DNA from: Nemertoderma westbladi
Lineage: Eukaryota; Xenacoelomorpha; Nemertodermatida; Nemertodermatidae
Assembly: GCA_032718475.1 (NCBI GenBank)
Contig: JAUCBJ010001313.1
Span: 1-52,299 of the forward strand
Direction of reading: 5' to 3'
DNA length: 52,299 nucleotides
In this document: one piece after another, positions 32,985-43,681 of the stretch
How the letters are laid out: every line of letters starts with the position of its first letter
Position numbering within the stretch: the stretch's first letter is position 1
The notes under the pieces: generated by a model
The model's input: the letters and a program-made list of their open reading frames with translations, nothing else
Database searches by the model: none
Told to the model about the DNA's origin: nothing
Program-made: the position numbers and the translations under genes

Positions 32985-33610
32985 ACCGCCATTGTAACTG
33001 TAACCCTCTAACAAGCAGAGCGGGATCAGTGTCGGTGACTGTCCAGTCCACGGTGACAACCCACCGCCATTGTAACTGTAACCCTCTAACAAGCAGAGCG
33101 GGATCAGTGTCGGTGACTGTCCAGTCCACGGTGACAACCCACTGCCACTGTAACTGTAACCCTCTAGAAAGCAGAGCGGGGTCAGTGTCGGTGACTGTCC
33201 AGTCCACGGTGACAACCCACTGCCACTGTAACTGTAACCCTCTAGAAAGCAGAGCGGGATCAGTGTCGGTGACTGTCCAGTCTACGGTGACAACCCACCG
33301 CCACTGTAACTGTAACCCTCTAGAAAGCAGAGCGGGGTCAGTGTCGGTGACTGTCCACCGGTGAAAACCCACCGCCACTGTAACTGTAACCCTCTAGAAA
33401 GCAGAGCGGGATCAGTGTCGGTGACTGTCCAGTCCACGGTGACAACCCACTGCCACTGTAACTGTAACCCTCTAGAAAGCAGAGCGGGATCAGTGTCGGT
33501 GACTGTCCAGTCTACGGTGACAACCCACTGCCACTGTAACTGTAACCCTCTAGAAAGCAGAGCGGGGTCAGTGTCGGTGACTGTCCAGTCCACGGTGACA
33601 ACCCACCGCC
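32985..33610. repeat. 78-bp satellite, block A (about 8 units)
   Basis: The unit is CCGCCACTGTAACTGTAACC, CTCTAGAAAGCAGAGCGGGG, TCAGTGTCGGTGACTGTCCA, GTCCACGGTGACAACCCA. Starts at 32986 and 33064 fix the 78-bp period. Variants are CTAACAAGC/CTAGAAAGC, GGGATC/GGGGTC and CCATTG/CCACTG. One unit (about 33350) has CACCGGTGAAAAC in place of CAGTCCACGGTGAC. Because 78 is divisible by 3, both strands show long open frames with a 26-residue period; these are artefacts. Confidence 0.95.
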
Positions 33611-34200
33611 ACACTGTAAACAGGTTTGATATATTTCACCATAAAGAAGTTGAGCCACAGTCTGCACTATAAGTTTTACTACTCTGACCATAAATACGGC
33701 TACTATTTCACCATGAACAAGTTGTGGTGAAAGAAGTAATCAATTTGTTTAATACTGTGACATGCCAATTTGTTTGGCATATATCCCACAACATTTTTAT
33801 GGTGAAATTAACAACATAAAACATTTGCGTTATTACCCCAATTTTGTTGCGGTGAAAACAACAACATTTTCATAGTTAGTTTAACAATACCACACATTTC
33901 AGCTCTTATATAATTTGTGGTGAAAATGGCAATCACATTGTTCCTTTCAATGATGCTTGTAGGTCGAGCCACGCAGCTTCAATCCATTCTTCCATGCTTG
34001 TGGGCTGATACGGCTGATACATACCATGCTTGTTGGGACACACACCACATTCAATCCTTGGCCTTAACCTAAACAGATTCCTTTTAGCCTGTGTAGACTA
34101 TGTAGTTACTTCCAACTGCAGATAGGGTGGGGGGGAGGGGGTGGGGTCTTGACCCAATCAAAATTCATTCACAGCCCCGTCTGTTCTATTGATGGAAATG

Positions 34201-34219
34201 CCCCCCCCCCCCCCCCCCA
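34201..34219 (+). repeat. Poly(C) tract
   Basis: A run of about 19 cytosines; a poly(G) run lies 215 bases on (about 34434-34446). Both lie inside the 4.1-kb TIR element, downstream of its decayed exons. Confidence 0.8.
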
Positions 34220-34547
34220 CGTCTCAGCAAATGTGGACAGAGCCGCAACTATTCGTGATACAGAGCGGTAGGATTTGTTGTGTCATTGTATCATTTCTAA
34301 AACACCACCTATTTTTTATTTTATTTTACCGGTTTCACAAAATTATATAACAAAACTGCAAACTCTAGTAGTGCAATTAATACGAAACCTAACACGAAAA
34401 TATCAAGAATATAAAAACAAACGAACATAATGGAGGGGGGGGGGGGCAGTCACTTCTTTCTAACATTTGGGATAGCTCACGTAATATGAAACAATTAAAA
34501 ATTAAAATTAGGAACAATCTAATTTGAGAATGCTGTTCAGTCCAAGT

Positions 34548-36372
34548 TTAAAAAGAGTAAAGCTTATTACGGAGTCGGGAAGCTTTTACACTCTTTGGCC
34601 GAACATCATTGATGAGACTAGCAATAAAATCGGAGACGTCATCCAGGAACTCGAAGTTCATGGCGAATATTAGTGCCAGTAGATAAAGGAACGCTTCGTC
34701 AAGAGTGGGAATCACCTTGCCGACAATACTCCCCTCCATAGTAACAATCGCAGCCTCCATCTTTCCCTCATCCGGTTGAACCATTACTGTAATGAAGCAC
34801 GGCAAATCCCCTGTTCCGGTACTCACTTCAACCGCATAAATATTCTCCAACTCCTCAATCCCATGGGGATTACTCACATCCTCCTAAAATATATAATGAG
34901 TTTACAGTATATTTAATGTATATTATCATGTACAGTATATTATCATCATCATGGTTACCAAAGTTACGAAATATTGATCACAAACATTTTCATATTGCAA
35001 CAAAAAATTATAAAATGGTACGAATTTAATTTTAAGTAATAAAGTAATGAATTTAATAATTCATTAAAGGCTGGACAGGGCATGAACCGTTCATTAAAAT
35101 AATAATAGTAATAATAATTAATAATTTGTGATGTAAATCATAACGGTGTATTATATAAATGAAATATATAATAGCGGTATTTTAAATAAATATAATACAA
35201 GTAATATAAATATATACTGAAATCCAATCGTAAAAACAAAGGCTAACTTACCACATTCTTAATGATACAGGCTGGTTCACTAAAGAACACCGACAGACCC
35301 ATCAATACCTTAACTCTCTGCGAACAGTTATCCTCTCATTTCTCGCACTGGGAAACGATATTAGCCACAGATTCCCGCCTGCTCTAGGGTGAAGTTTCTT
35401 TGAATATCTTCAGTATATTCACTAAGTGGAAATCAACCAATGCCCAGTCCAGGTTATTGTTTGTAAGCAGTTTAAATTCTTGCTTGGCCTAAAAGTAATT
35501 TTATTATATTACATGTATAAGAGAATGTATGTAATGAAATAAAATGAAACAAAATTCTGGAACCGCACAAATTCCCACTCATTTTAATCAAATATATAAA
35601 TAATTTTATTCTTAAATAATTACTTTTTCGCTCGAATATACCCAAAAATCGTGAGAAAGGGAGTACTTTACTTTCTTCTTTTACTTAGTTACTTTTTTCT
35701 TCTTCTTTGGTTCTACTTTTTTCCCATGTAATAAATAATTATAAATATATACAAGAAAGTAATTAGGCCTATAGAAACAAATGGTTTATAATACTGTATA
35801 GTCCTAAACTGTATATAAATATAATTAGATAAATGTCCCAGAATATAGTGTCGTAATTCAGTGACCCCCCCCCCCCCCCCCCCTTATTTGTCTACAAATC
35901 TTAATGAGATTGCAAGAAATTTGAAACAGAGCTAGTTTCATCTCCCTCCTCCTCCGTGGGTGAGTCAGAATTTTTTTGCTTTCAATCTTTAGCTACAAGC
36001 GTTTAAAAAAAGTGTATCCGTCGATATTGTACCAGTCGTACTGCAATTATTCTTCCAGATTTGTAGAAAAATTAGGGGGGGGGGGGGGGGGGGGGCTCGT
36101 GTCATTGAATTACGACACTATATTCTGGGTCATGGTGTATATTACTGTATTAATGTTATGATCCCTATTAAACTATGAAAATTAAATAATTATTTAGCCA
36201 GAAACCCTGAAAGCATATAGTTTAATTATCATACTAACCACGGGCAGACGGGAAGTTCAACCAAAGATGACCACTTTCTAAGAATCTCCACAACACTGTT
36301 GTTCCCAGCCACAACGTACTGGCGGCGCATAGACAAAGTCGACTTATATTCAGCTAAAAGTTGGGTCCAGTC
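34548..36372 (-). pseudogene. Decayed multi-exon gene fragment (uncharacterised SAMD3-like C-terminal family)
   Basis: Three exon-like blocks on the minus strand, in order: 36372-36239 (starts DWTQLLAEYKS, includes SVVEILRKW; acceptor CTGCAG, donor GTTAGT); 35488-35252 (AKQEFKLLTNN ... LMGLSVFFSEPACIIKNV; acceptor TTTTAG, donor GTAAGT; two in-frame stop codons, TAG and TGA); 34883-34548 (EDVSNPHG ... EAAIVTMEGSIVGKV ... ASRLRNKLYSF; acceptor ATTTTAG). The last two join in phase 0. The pattern, with a DW..L...LR segment, then EF..LT, then an I-LEG-V segment, an aliphatic stretch and R..LKNKL-like end, recalls a large uncharacterised family in fish and marine invertebrates often labelled SAMD3-like. 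That match is from memory and moderate. No start exon was found. Stop codons mark it as a pseudogene. Confidence 0.5.
35837..36129. mobile_element. 293-bp MITE-like foldback with poly(C)/poly(G) arms
   Basis: CCCAGAATATAGTGTCGTAA at 35837 is matched by its complement ending at 36129. Each arm continues into a homopolymer: C-run at about 35865-35883 on the left, G-run at about 36076-36095 on the right. The element sits in the intron between the second and third blocks of the decayed gene. No clear target duplication. Confidence 0.7.
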
Positions 36373-37743
36373 CTGCAGTCGTCAGCAGTTTTTGGATCAA
36401 CAGATTGTAAGCGAGTTGCGGTTTCAACTTCAGTTGATACGGTGACAGTCGGTTCTGGCAAAAAGTTGACGACTCCACGAATTGCTTTCTTAATCCCCTT
36501 ATGACTTATGAGTATCCCCTTTACGTTTTCCGCTATTGACAGAAACTTCTAAAGCGCCAAGCCCGGCCATTTCGCGCCGGTAGTCACTCATTTTACTTCT
36601 GTACTTTGGAGTTTCAAGGTCCACACATTATATGTTATATCCGGTTATATCCAAATGATCAGTATGGTACTGCAGTAGACCTCAACACGGAAAATTTATC
36701 CACTTACTGACTAATAGGCTGATAGGAGAGCAACATGTGCATAGTGAGTTAGTCAGTTAGTGATGGATATGATGTAAACTTATACATCGATTGAATAATT
36801 CAGTAATTGGTGTTAGAATTAATGATTTTACTTTCTTCATCTTTTCCAACTCCTGAACTCACCAGGCAGCCAGGCTCCTGGATTTTACTAAGTGCTTGAC
36901 TGCTTGAGTGACATAGGCAGATAGGCCTAGGTGGCCTATGCCACGAACTCTGGAAGTTGAAAATTAACAAATATATCCCTTTCCGACCCAGTCTGCCAGT
37001 ACAGCAGTATGAAGGATCTGCATGACTCTCACACCACTTCAGCACTTGAGCATCAAAAGCGCGTAAAATGCAAAACGAGCGCGCAGTGCTTTCAAACGCG
37101 CGCACTCTACTGCTCTAACATACAACTACCGCAGTTACTGAACGACTGAACTACCGGTATCTGTACAGCTGTAGGCCTATGCCGGTCCCGGTACAGGTTC
37201 AGAGGTACTAGTAGGCTGGTAGGCCAATGACTGTATGACTGTATGAGGTCTTGAAAACTACAGTCAGACGCAGTATCTTACAAAATGTCAGGGTGACAGT
37301 CTGACAATGACAGGCAACTACTGGTATGGTAATACTGCACTACCGGCCCCCTTAGCAGCTTAGTACCTTTATGCATGAACTGGAACAGGTGAAGGCCTAA
37401 CTGCTTATGATGGCTGTATGCTGTATGTGATTTTGAAATTTGGCGCCAAGGGCAAACTAAACCTCTACAGACAGACAGACTAAAAAATCCAAACACAATA
37501 ATGTTATGGTCAAAGTGATAACTAATTGTTGCCTTCAAACTGCATAATATTTTTAAGGTGAAAATTGGAAGTCGGATTTCACCATAAAATATTTAAGATT
37601 AAAATTAAGGGGGTAATTCAATTTCACCATAAATTATTTATGAATTTACTTAACCATAAAGATGTCAAGGTGAAAACTTTATAAATGCGGTGAAATTCAT
37701 TACACCATGAAAAGCCACAACATTGTTGGTGTCAATTCATGAC
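36373..37743. other. Remainder of the 4.1-kb TIR element
   Basis: No recognisable exon was found upstream of the DWTQLL block, although minus-strand sequence at about 36373-36475 stays open in another frame. The right 200 bases are dense in TTCACCATAAA-type motifs. Short open frames at 36800-37105 and 37278-37538 do not resemble proteins. Confidence 0.4.
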
Positions 37744-37758
37744 ACCTGTTTACAGTGT

Positions 37759-37895
37759 ACTGTAACTGTAACCCTCTAGAAAGCAGAGCGGGGTCAGTGT
37801 CGGTGACTGTCCAGTCCACGGTGACAACCCACCGCCACTGTAACTGTATCCCTCTAGAAAGCAGAGCGGGGTCAGCGTCGGTGACTGTCCACTGT
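37759..37895. repeat. 78-bp satellite, block B (under 2 units)
   Basis: Continues the unit interrupted at 33610 (ACTGTAACTGTAACC...), runs through one full unit and stops in GACTGTCCACTGT before the next inserted element. Confidence 0.9.
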
Positions 37896-38335
37896 AGGGT
37901 GTTACAAAAATCACTTTTTTGCCCCAATGGCTTGGAAACTTCGACATGTTTTGCCATTTTAGTATAGAAGTGCAATGCAAAAAATCATTTTGAAAAATAT
38001 TTAGTGGAAGAGGTGTCACACGAGTCACAAAATCTGAGAAATTTAACAAAATATAGCAGTTTTAATTCACTGATAAATCTAGCGATAGATGATTGCAATG
38101 ACCTGAAACTCATGTTATGTAATGCATTTATCATGGGCTTTCCAATAACGTTTTTGGCATTGTTAAATTGACAAGAACAGATGTGTCACATTGAGTTTGA
38201 AAAATTGAATTTTTTTAAAAAATCTAAGAAATTTAACAAAATATAGCAGTTTTAATTTACCGATAAATCTAGCGATAGATGATTGCAATGAACTGAAACT
38301 CATGTTATGTAATGCATTTATCATTTCTATAATTT
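37896..38335 (+). repeat. Left long terminal inverted repeat
   Basis: Complementary to 40183-40671. It contains TTTAACAAAATATAGCAG twice (about 38040 and 38230) from an internal duplication whose second copy is cut short near 38335. Confidence 0.8.
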
Positions 38336-38749
38336 CAAAATTTAAGATCTAAATGTATGAAAACTGAGTGTGTTCCTCTCCTTACCAGTACTATGTATTT
38401 CTACTACTACTACTTCATCTACTACTAAGTTACTCCATGACCCTTTTGTTTTGCTTCATTCATAAAGGCCATGCAACAAAGTACTGAAGTAGGGCAGTAA
38501 GGTGTGTTACTACAACAACAACAGTACAATTATATTAAATTGCAGCATTTCCACAATTACATATATTTTAAAATTACAAATTTAATAATAGGTGATTTTG
38601 TTAAATTCGTACAGTTAAACCGGTCCGGTAGGACTACTACCAATTTTTGGATGGAAAACTGCCAATGTCGGAAGACTGCTAAAATCGGTAGGCTGGAAGG
38701 CAGTCGGTAAGCCCGACTCAATGTGAGCAGTCAATGAAGAGAACAAACA

Positions 38750-40192
38750 TTTGGCTCATCAACGCGACATCACCAGGAAGAAACTCGAGATGGAACAACA
38801 CAAGGAGGCATTAATTCTAGAACAACAAAGACAGTTGGCTGCGGCCAAATCGCAATAGGAGGCCTATGAATTGGAGGATCGAGAGCAACGGACTGCTCAA
38901 GAACTCGAGCAGGCTCAATCCCTGCTAAACAATGACGGCGCTGAGTCACTAATCAGCAGCCTGAACCATCGATTGTGCGCTTCAACGAGATACATGGAGC
39001 CGACACCATAGAAGCACATCAACATTATGCGCAATAAATCTATAGACTGGTTGCCAAGGATTGGGTGGACCCAGTGGATGCGGGGACTCCTGGAAACCAG
39101 GTAAGTCACCCCGGAGGTTGCCATGAGCCCGAACCTAGACACCAATTAGAACCAACCACACCTCAGGTAACACCCTTTGTCTTGAATCCCATACGACCTC
39201 AAGTAGAGTCTCGATAAAGATTTGTGACTAACGAAGGCGATCAAGCCGAGTGGGATGGAGCTCGAGACAGTGAGCGGTTTAATCCAAGTCCTACTCCAGG
39301 TAAGCCCAACATCCATATGTATCAATTAAATTTAGCAATTAGGGAAGGTAATAAGGAGGTGTGGGATGAAGTCATCCATAGAAAAAGGTATAGTCCAACA
39401 TATTCAGTCACAAGTCCAACAGGTGCAGGGACAAGTTCAAACTGTATGTGGTGTTGTGCAAGAAGTGCAGCAAAGAATTCAGTACGTCAAAGTGCAGGTG
39501 GATAAGGAGTTCGACCATGTTAGGTGTAATATCCCTGAGGTCAATGACAATGTAGAACGAGATCAACATGAGAATGAAAAGTTTAGAGTACAGGAACAAC
39601 AGTACCAACGTCCTGAAGACCATCCCAAGTTTAAACCACCACAATAATGGCAAGAATGCCCAGTTATAAATATTCAGGCAGACTCAGAGTTTGAGACTGA
39701 CTATAGACCACCAGTCAGTGAGAAGGTAACCTATCACGGGACGAATTCGCGTACTCGTCCACAGGTAAGTTATCCTACTCATCAGTTGAACCGATTCCAA
39801 CTTATGTCCATCAACGGGTAGGAAGGGAAGACAATACTATGGTCAACTCAATCACAGTGGGTTTTGTCTTCCACCATTACATCCTCCGCACTTCACTGGT
39901 TAATCTAAACATTGGAGAACCTTCATCAACTATATCAAGACTAATGTCGCTCAACAGGATTTCTCACCGACTGAGAAATTCAACTACTTATACCAACAGT
40001 TGAGAGGTCAACTGAAGGAATTGGTAAGTACGTTTATAGGTGATGACAATGCCTCTGAGGGGGCTTATGACAGGTTAGTTACTGTGTATCGCGGCAATGT
40101 AAAGATGGCCACGTCAGTAATAGTTGAACTAACTCAGGGGGGACCAGCACATTCCCATATAGAATTAGTTAAGTTTTCAAACTCAATGTGAC
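38750..40192 (+). pseudogene. gag: Decayed BEL/Pao-type gag fragment inside the long-TIR element
   Basis: Broken frames read, in order: a Glu/Gln-rich coiled coil (about 38757-38930: KKLEMEQHKEALILEQQ, then ELEQAQSLL) with a TAG in between; a polar linker (39224-39647: IQSQVQQVQGQVQ); and at about 39885-40192 HFTG, HWRTFINYIKTNV, EKFNYLYQQLRGQ and YDRLVTVYRGN. The last matches the DUF1759-type capsid core of BEL/Pao gags (compare FNGD, EKLRFL and RYGN in the element at 9.6 kb), though the two are clearly different families. There are several stops and frame changes, and no zinc knuckle, protease or LTR. It runs into the right TIR at about 40183. I infer that a retroelement piece was trapped between the inverted repeats. 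Confidence 0.6.
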
Positions 40193-40671
40193 ACATCTGA
40201 TCTTGTCAATTTCACAATGCCAAAAACGTTATTGGAAAGCCCATGATAAATGCATTACATAACATGAGTTTCAGATCATTGCAATCATCTATCGCTAGAT
40301 TTATCGGTAAATTAAAACTGCTATATTTTGTTAAATTTCTTAAATTTTTTAAAAAAATTCAATTTTTCAAACTCAATGTGACACATCTGATCTTGTCAAT
40401 TTCACAATGCCAAAAACGTTATTGGAAAGCCCATGATAAATGCATTACATAACATAAGTTTCAGATCATTGCAATCATCTCTCGCTAGATTTATCGGTAA
40501 ATTAAAACTGCTATATTTTGTTAAATTTCTCAGATTTTGTGACTCGTGTGACACCTCTTCCACTAAATATTTTTCAAAACGGTTTTTTGCATTGTACTTC
40601 TACTTTAAAATGGCAAAACATGTCGAAGTTTCCAAGCAATTGGGGCAAAAAAGTGATTTTTGTAACACCCT
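40183..40671 (-). repeat. Right long terminal inverted repeat
   Basis: Complementary to 37896-38335. It holds two nearly identical direct copies (40180-40369 and 40370-40550) containing GCCAAAAACGTTATTGGAAA. Confidence 0.8.
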
Positions 40672-42115
40672 GTCCAGTCCACGGTGACAACCCACCGCCA
40701 CTGTAACTGTAACCCTCTAGAAAGCAGAGCGGGGTCAGTGTCGGTGACTGTCCACCGGTGACAACCCACCGCCACTGTAACTGTAACCCTCTAGCAAGCA
40801 GAGCGGGGTCAGTGTCGGTGACAACCCACCGCCACTGTAACTGTAACCCTCTAGCAAGCAGAGCGGGATCAGTGTCGGTGACTGTCCAGTCCACGGTGAC
40901 AACCCACCGCCACTGTAACTGTAACCCTCTAGCAAGCAGAGCGGGGTCAGTGTCGGTGACAACCCACCGCCACTGTAACTGTAACCCTCTAGCAAGCAGA
41001 GCGGGATCAGTGTCGGTGACTGTCCAGTCTACGGTGACAACCCACCGCCACTGTAACTGTAACCCTCTAGCAAGCAGAGCGGGATCAGTGTCGGTGACTG
41101 TCCAGTCCACGGTGACAACCCACCGCCACTGTAACTGAAACCCTCTAGCAAGCAGAGCGGGGTCAGTGTCGGTGACTGTCCAGTCCACGGTGACAACCCA
41201 CCGCCACTGTAACTGTAACCCTCTAGCAAGCAGAGCGGGATCAGTGTCGGTGACTGTCCAGTCCACGGTGACAACCCACCGCCACTGTAACTGTAACCCT
41301 CTAGCAAGCAGAGCGGGGTCAGTGTCGGTGACTGTCCAGTCCACGGTGACAACCCACCGCCACTGTAACTGTAACCCTCTAGCAAGCAGAGCGGGATCAG
41401 TGTCGGTGACTGTCCAGTCCACGGTGACAACCCACCGCCACTGTAACTGTAACCCTCTAGAAAGCAGAGCGGGGTCAGTGTCGGTGACTGTCCAGTCCAC
41501 GGTGACAACCCACCGCCACTGTAACTGTAACCCTCTAGAAAGCAGAGCGGGGTCAGTGTCGGTGACTGTCCAGTCCACGGTGACAACCCACCGCCACTGT
41601 AACTGTAACCCTCTAGAAAGCAGAGCGGGATCAGTGTCGGTGACTGTCCAGTCCACGGTGACAACCCACCGCCACTGTAACTGTAACCCTCTAGAAAGCA
41701 GAGCGGGGTCAGTGTCGGTGACTGTCCAGTCCACGGTGACAACCCACCGCCACTGTAACTGTAACCCTCTAGAAAGCAGAGCGGGGTCAGTGTCGGTGAC
41801 TGTCCAGTCCACGGTGACAACCCACCGCCACTGTAACTGTAACCCTCTAGAAAGCAGAGCGGGGTCAGTGTCGGTGACTGTCCAGTCCACGGTGACAACC
41901 CACCGCCACTGTAACTGTAACCCTCTAGAAAGCAGAGCGGGATCAGTGTCGGTGACTGTCCAGTCCACGGTGACAACCCACCGCCACTGTAACTGTAACC
42001 CTCTAGCAAGCAGAGCGGGGTCAGTGTCGGTGACTGTCCAGTCCACGGTGACAACCCACCGCCACTGTAACTGTAACCCTCTAGCAAGCAGAGCGGGGTC
42101 AGTGTCGGTGACTGT
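40672..42115. repeat. 78-bp satellite, block C (about 19 units)
   Basis: Same unit as block A. Two units (around 40820 and 40955) are 60 bp because the 18 bases between two CGGTGAC copies are missing. GGGATC and GGGGTC variants alternate over part of the block, hinting at a dimeric higher-order unit. Open frames of 350-490 codons on both strands here are repeat artefacts. Confidence 0.95.
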
Positions 42116-42354
42116 ATTATTATTATATCATATCAGTTACCTGATCAGCGATCCGGGAAAAACAACCCACCGCAACAATTGTAACGTGATTATTTCTATT
42201 AAGGTGGGGGGGGGGGGGGGGGGGGTACACCCCCCCTCAGGTCAAAATTTTCGTTTTTTGTTTTTTATTTTATCTAGAGTAGAATTTAATGCGGATTTCA
42301 AATCTGGAAACGGCTTAGCGAGATCTCTTTTACTTCTCGAGTAATGGCTGGTTT

Positions 42355-42555
42355 TCCGTCTGTATGTCTGTCTGTCTGTCCATCGAAATATTAAAAAGGG
42401 CATAAAATAAGCAATCTGAAATGTTTGCTGTTAGGATTTTTCTTCATGTCGATGTCTGTTTTCATATTTGGAATTTTCTAATCACTATGTCTGTATCTCA
42501 GTCTGTCTCTCAGTTTGTCTGTCTGTCTGTCTGTTTGTATGTCTGTCTGTCTGTC
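42355..42555 (+). repeat. (GTCT)n microsatellite tracts
   Basis: Interrupted runs of TGTCTGTC occur near 42360-42380 and 42505-42557, also present in the second copy of the element (about 48620-48640 and 48770-48815) with different lengths. Confidence 0.75.
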
Positions 42556-42757
42556 AACATGTCCGTCAAATTTTAATTAATATATATTTAATTGACATTT
42601 GTGAGTTTTGTATTACATATTGAACAATGTATAATGGACTTGTTGTCTACTAGTAATAACAAATGTGAACCATCATATAACAAGAGCTAGCTAGTAATAA
42701 TAATTCGGGGAAACAACCATAAATTTATTTTTTTTTAATTCCGCAGGCTCTAGAATA

Positions 42758-43132
42758 ATTCACGTGCTGCGCGAAGTCTTCATGTGCTGCATGAACTTTT
42801 CATGTGCCGCGTGAAGGCTTCTCATTCTGATTAAAATAAAACGCTTTCCGAGGTGCTCGATTAATTAACGTGCTTTGTGAAGAATTTAAGTGCTACGTGA
42901 AACCTTCACCTGTTGCGCAAATGTCTCACGTGCTGCGCGAAGGTTCCACGTGCTGCGCAAAGCTTAATGTTCTGTGTAAAGGCTTATTATAAAATTATGC
43001 GGAAATTTTTATATAATTTTGAATGTTTCTTAAGGTTGTCTCATTATTCCATGACTATTTATTACTAAATGACGAAATAGTATGCGATCAAATTAATACG
43101 CCAAAATGAAATTTGTTCACGTGCTGCGCGAA
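42758..43132 (+). repeat. Degenerate repeats of CACGTGCTGCGCGAAG (E-box-like)
   Basis: At least eight imperfect copies of a motif of about 16 bp, several with a perfect CACGTG palindrome and GCGCGAAG: near 42761, 42781, 42809, 42870, 42928, 42948 and 43119. They are spaced about 20-60 bases apart. The same set is conserved in the second copy (about 49020-49395). Confidence 0.7.
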
Positions 43133-43681
43133 GTGTTTTTTGGCAAGCACTCTAAATTATTTTAACAGGTTGTTAAAAGTGGGTAGGGGTTTTTTTGAAC
43201 CAAATTTCATGAAATCCATTGAAAAATCACAAAATATGGATAGGGGATAACCAATGGGAAAAGAAAAGGAGATACCAGTACTGAAAATAGCGGGAACATT
43301 TGAAATATATTGTTCTTAAACTTTAAATGCGTTTATCTCGGAATTGTATTTTTCACATTCAAAATACTACTACTCGGCCATTTCTTAACCAATTTTCGAA
43401 ATTTTTTTTTGTTTGATTTCTTTTCGGGTTTTGATCAAAAGTTATCGGTTAGAATTTTGAATTGTGCCATATTAATTTCTTGAAATTAGTTAATATCTAA
43501 TAAGTAATAATTAATATTAGTTAATAATATTTAAAAAATATTTAAGACCTAAATAAAAAATGTAACCGATAAGTTTTGTGGAGCCGAGGATGCTGATTCA
43601 GAAAAACCAAGTTTCGAAAATTTTCGCCCAAAATTGTGAGACTAGTAGTGTTTTTAATGAAATTAACAATTTCGCTGGTGG

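Larger units (their letters stand above)
33611..37758. mobile_element. 4.1-kb TIR element inserted in the 78-bp satellite
   Basis: It begins ACACTGTAAACAGGT (33611-33625) and ends with the exact complement ACCTGTTTACAGTGT (37744-37758). The satellite flank is interrupted between ACCGCC and ACTGTAACTG and would rejoin to a normal unit with no bases gained, so no target duplication is visible. Sub-terminal DNA on both sides is rich in TTCACCATAAA-type motifs (near 33640, 33700, 37580, 37622 and inverted TGGTGAAA copies). CACTG ends and sub-terminal repeats resemble EnSpm/CACTA elements, but that superfamily makes 2-3-bp duplications, so classification is open. It carries the decayed exons at 34548-36372. 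Confidence 0.65.
37896..40671. mobile_element. 2.8-kb element with ~450-bp terminal inverted repeats, carrying a gag fragment
   Basis: The left end AGGGTGTTACAAAAATCACT (37896) and its complement at the right end (to 40671) begin inverted repeats that run to about 38335 and from about 40183. They match over most of their length. Both arms contain a tandem duplication of about 190 bp (AACTCAATGTGACACATCTG at 40180 and 40370), truncated in the left arm. Both ends abut the 78-bp satellite. A clean target duplication was not seen; GT flanks both ends. AG...CT ends and long arms recall Polinton or foldback elements, but no polymerase or integrase is present. The centre carries a decayed BEL/Pao gag. 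Confidence 0.7.

Noticed and set aside
33611-37758. Firm assignment of the 4.1-kb element to EnSpm/CACTA
   Set aside because: The CACTG-like end and sub-terminal repeats fit, but no 2-3-bp duplication or transposase is visible, so I left the superfamily open.
39224-39653. Separate genes in the short frames between the long inverted repeats
   Set aside because: They are frame-shifted pieces of one decayed gag and flanking linker sequence.
40574-42087. Very long open frames on both strands across the 78-bp satellite (up to 490 codons)
   Set aside because: The unit length is a multiple of three and happens to lack stops, so the 26-residue repeat protein is an arithmetical artefact. Both strands and several frames are open at once.
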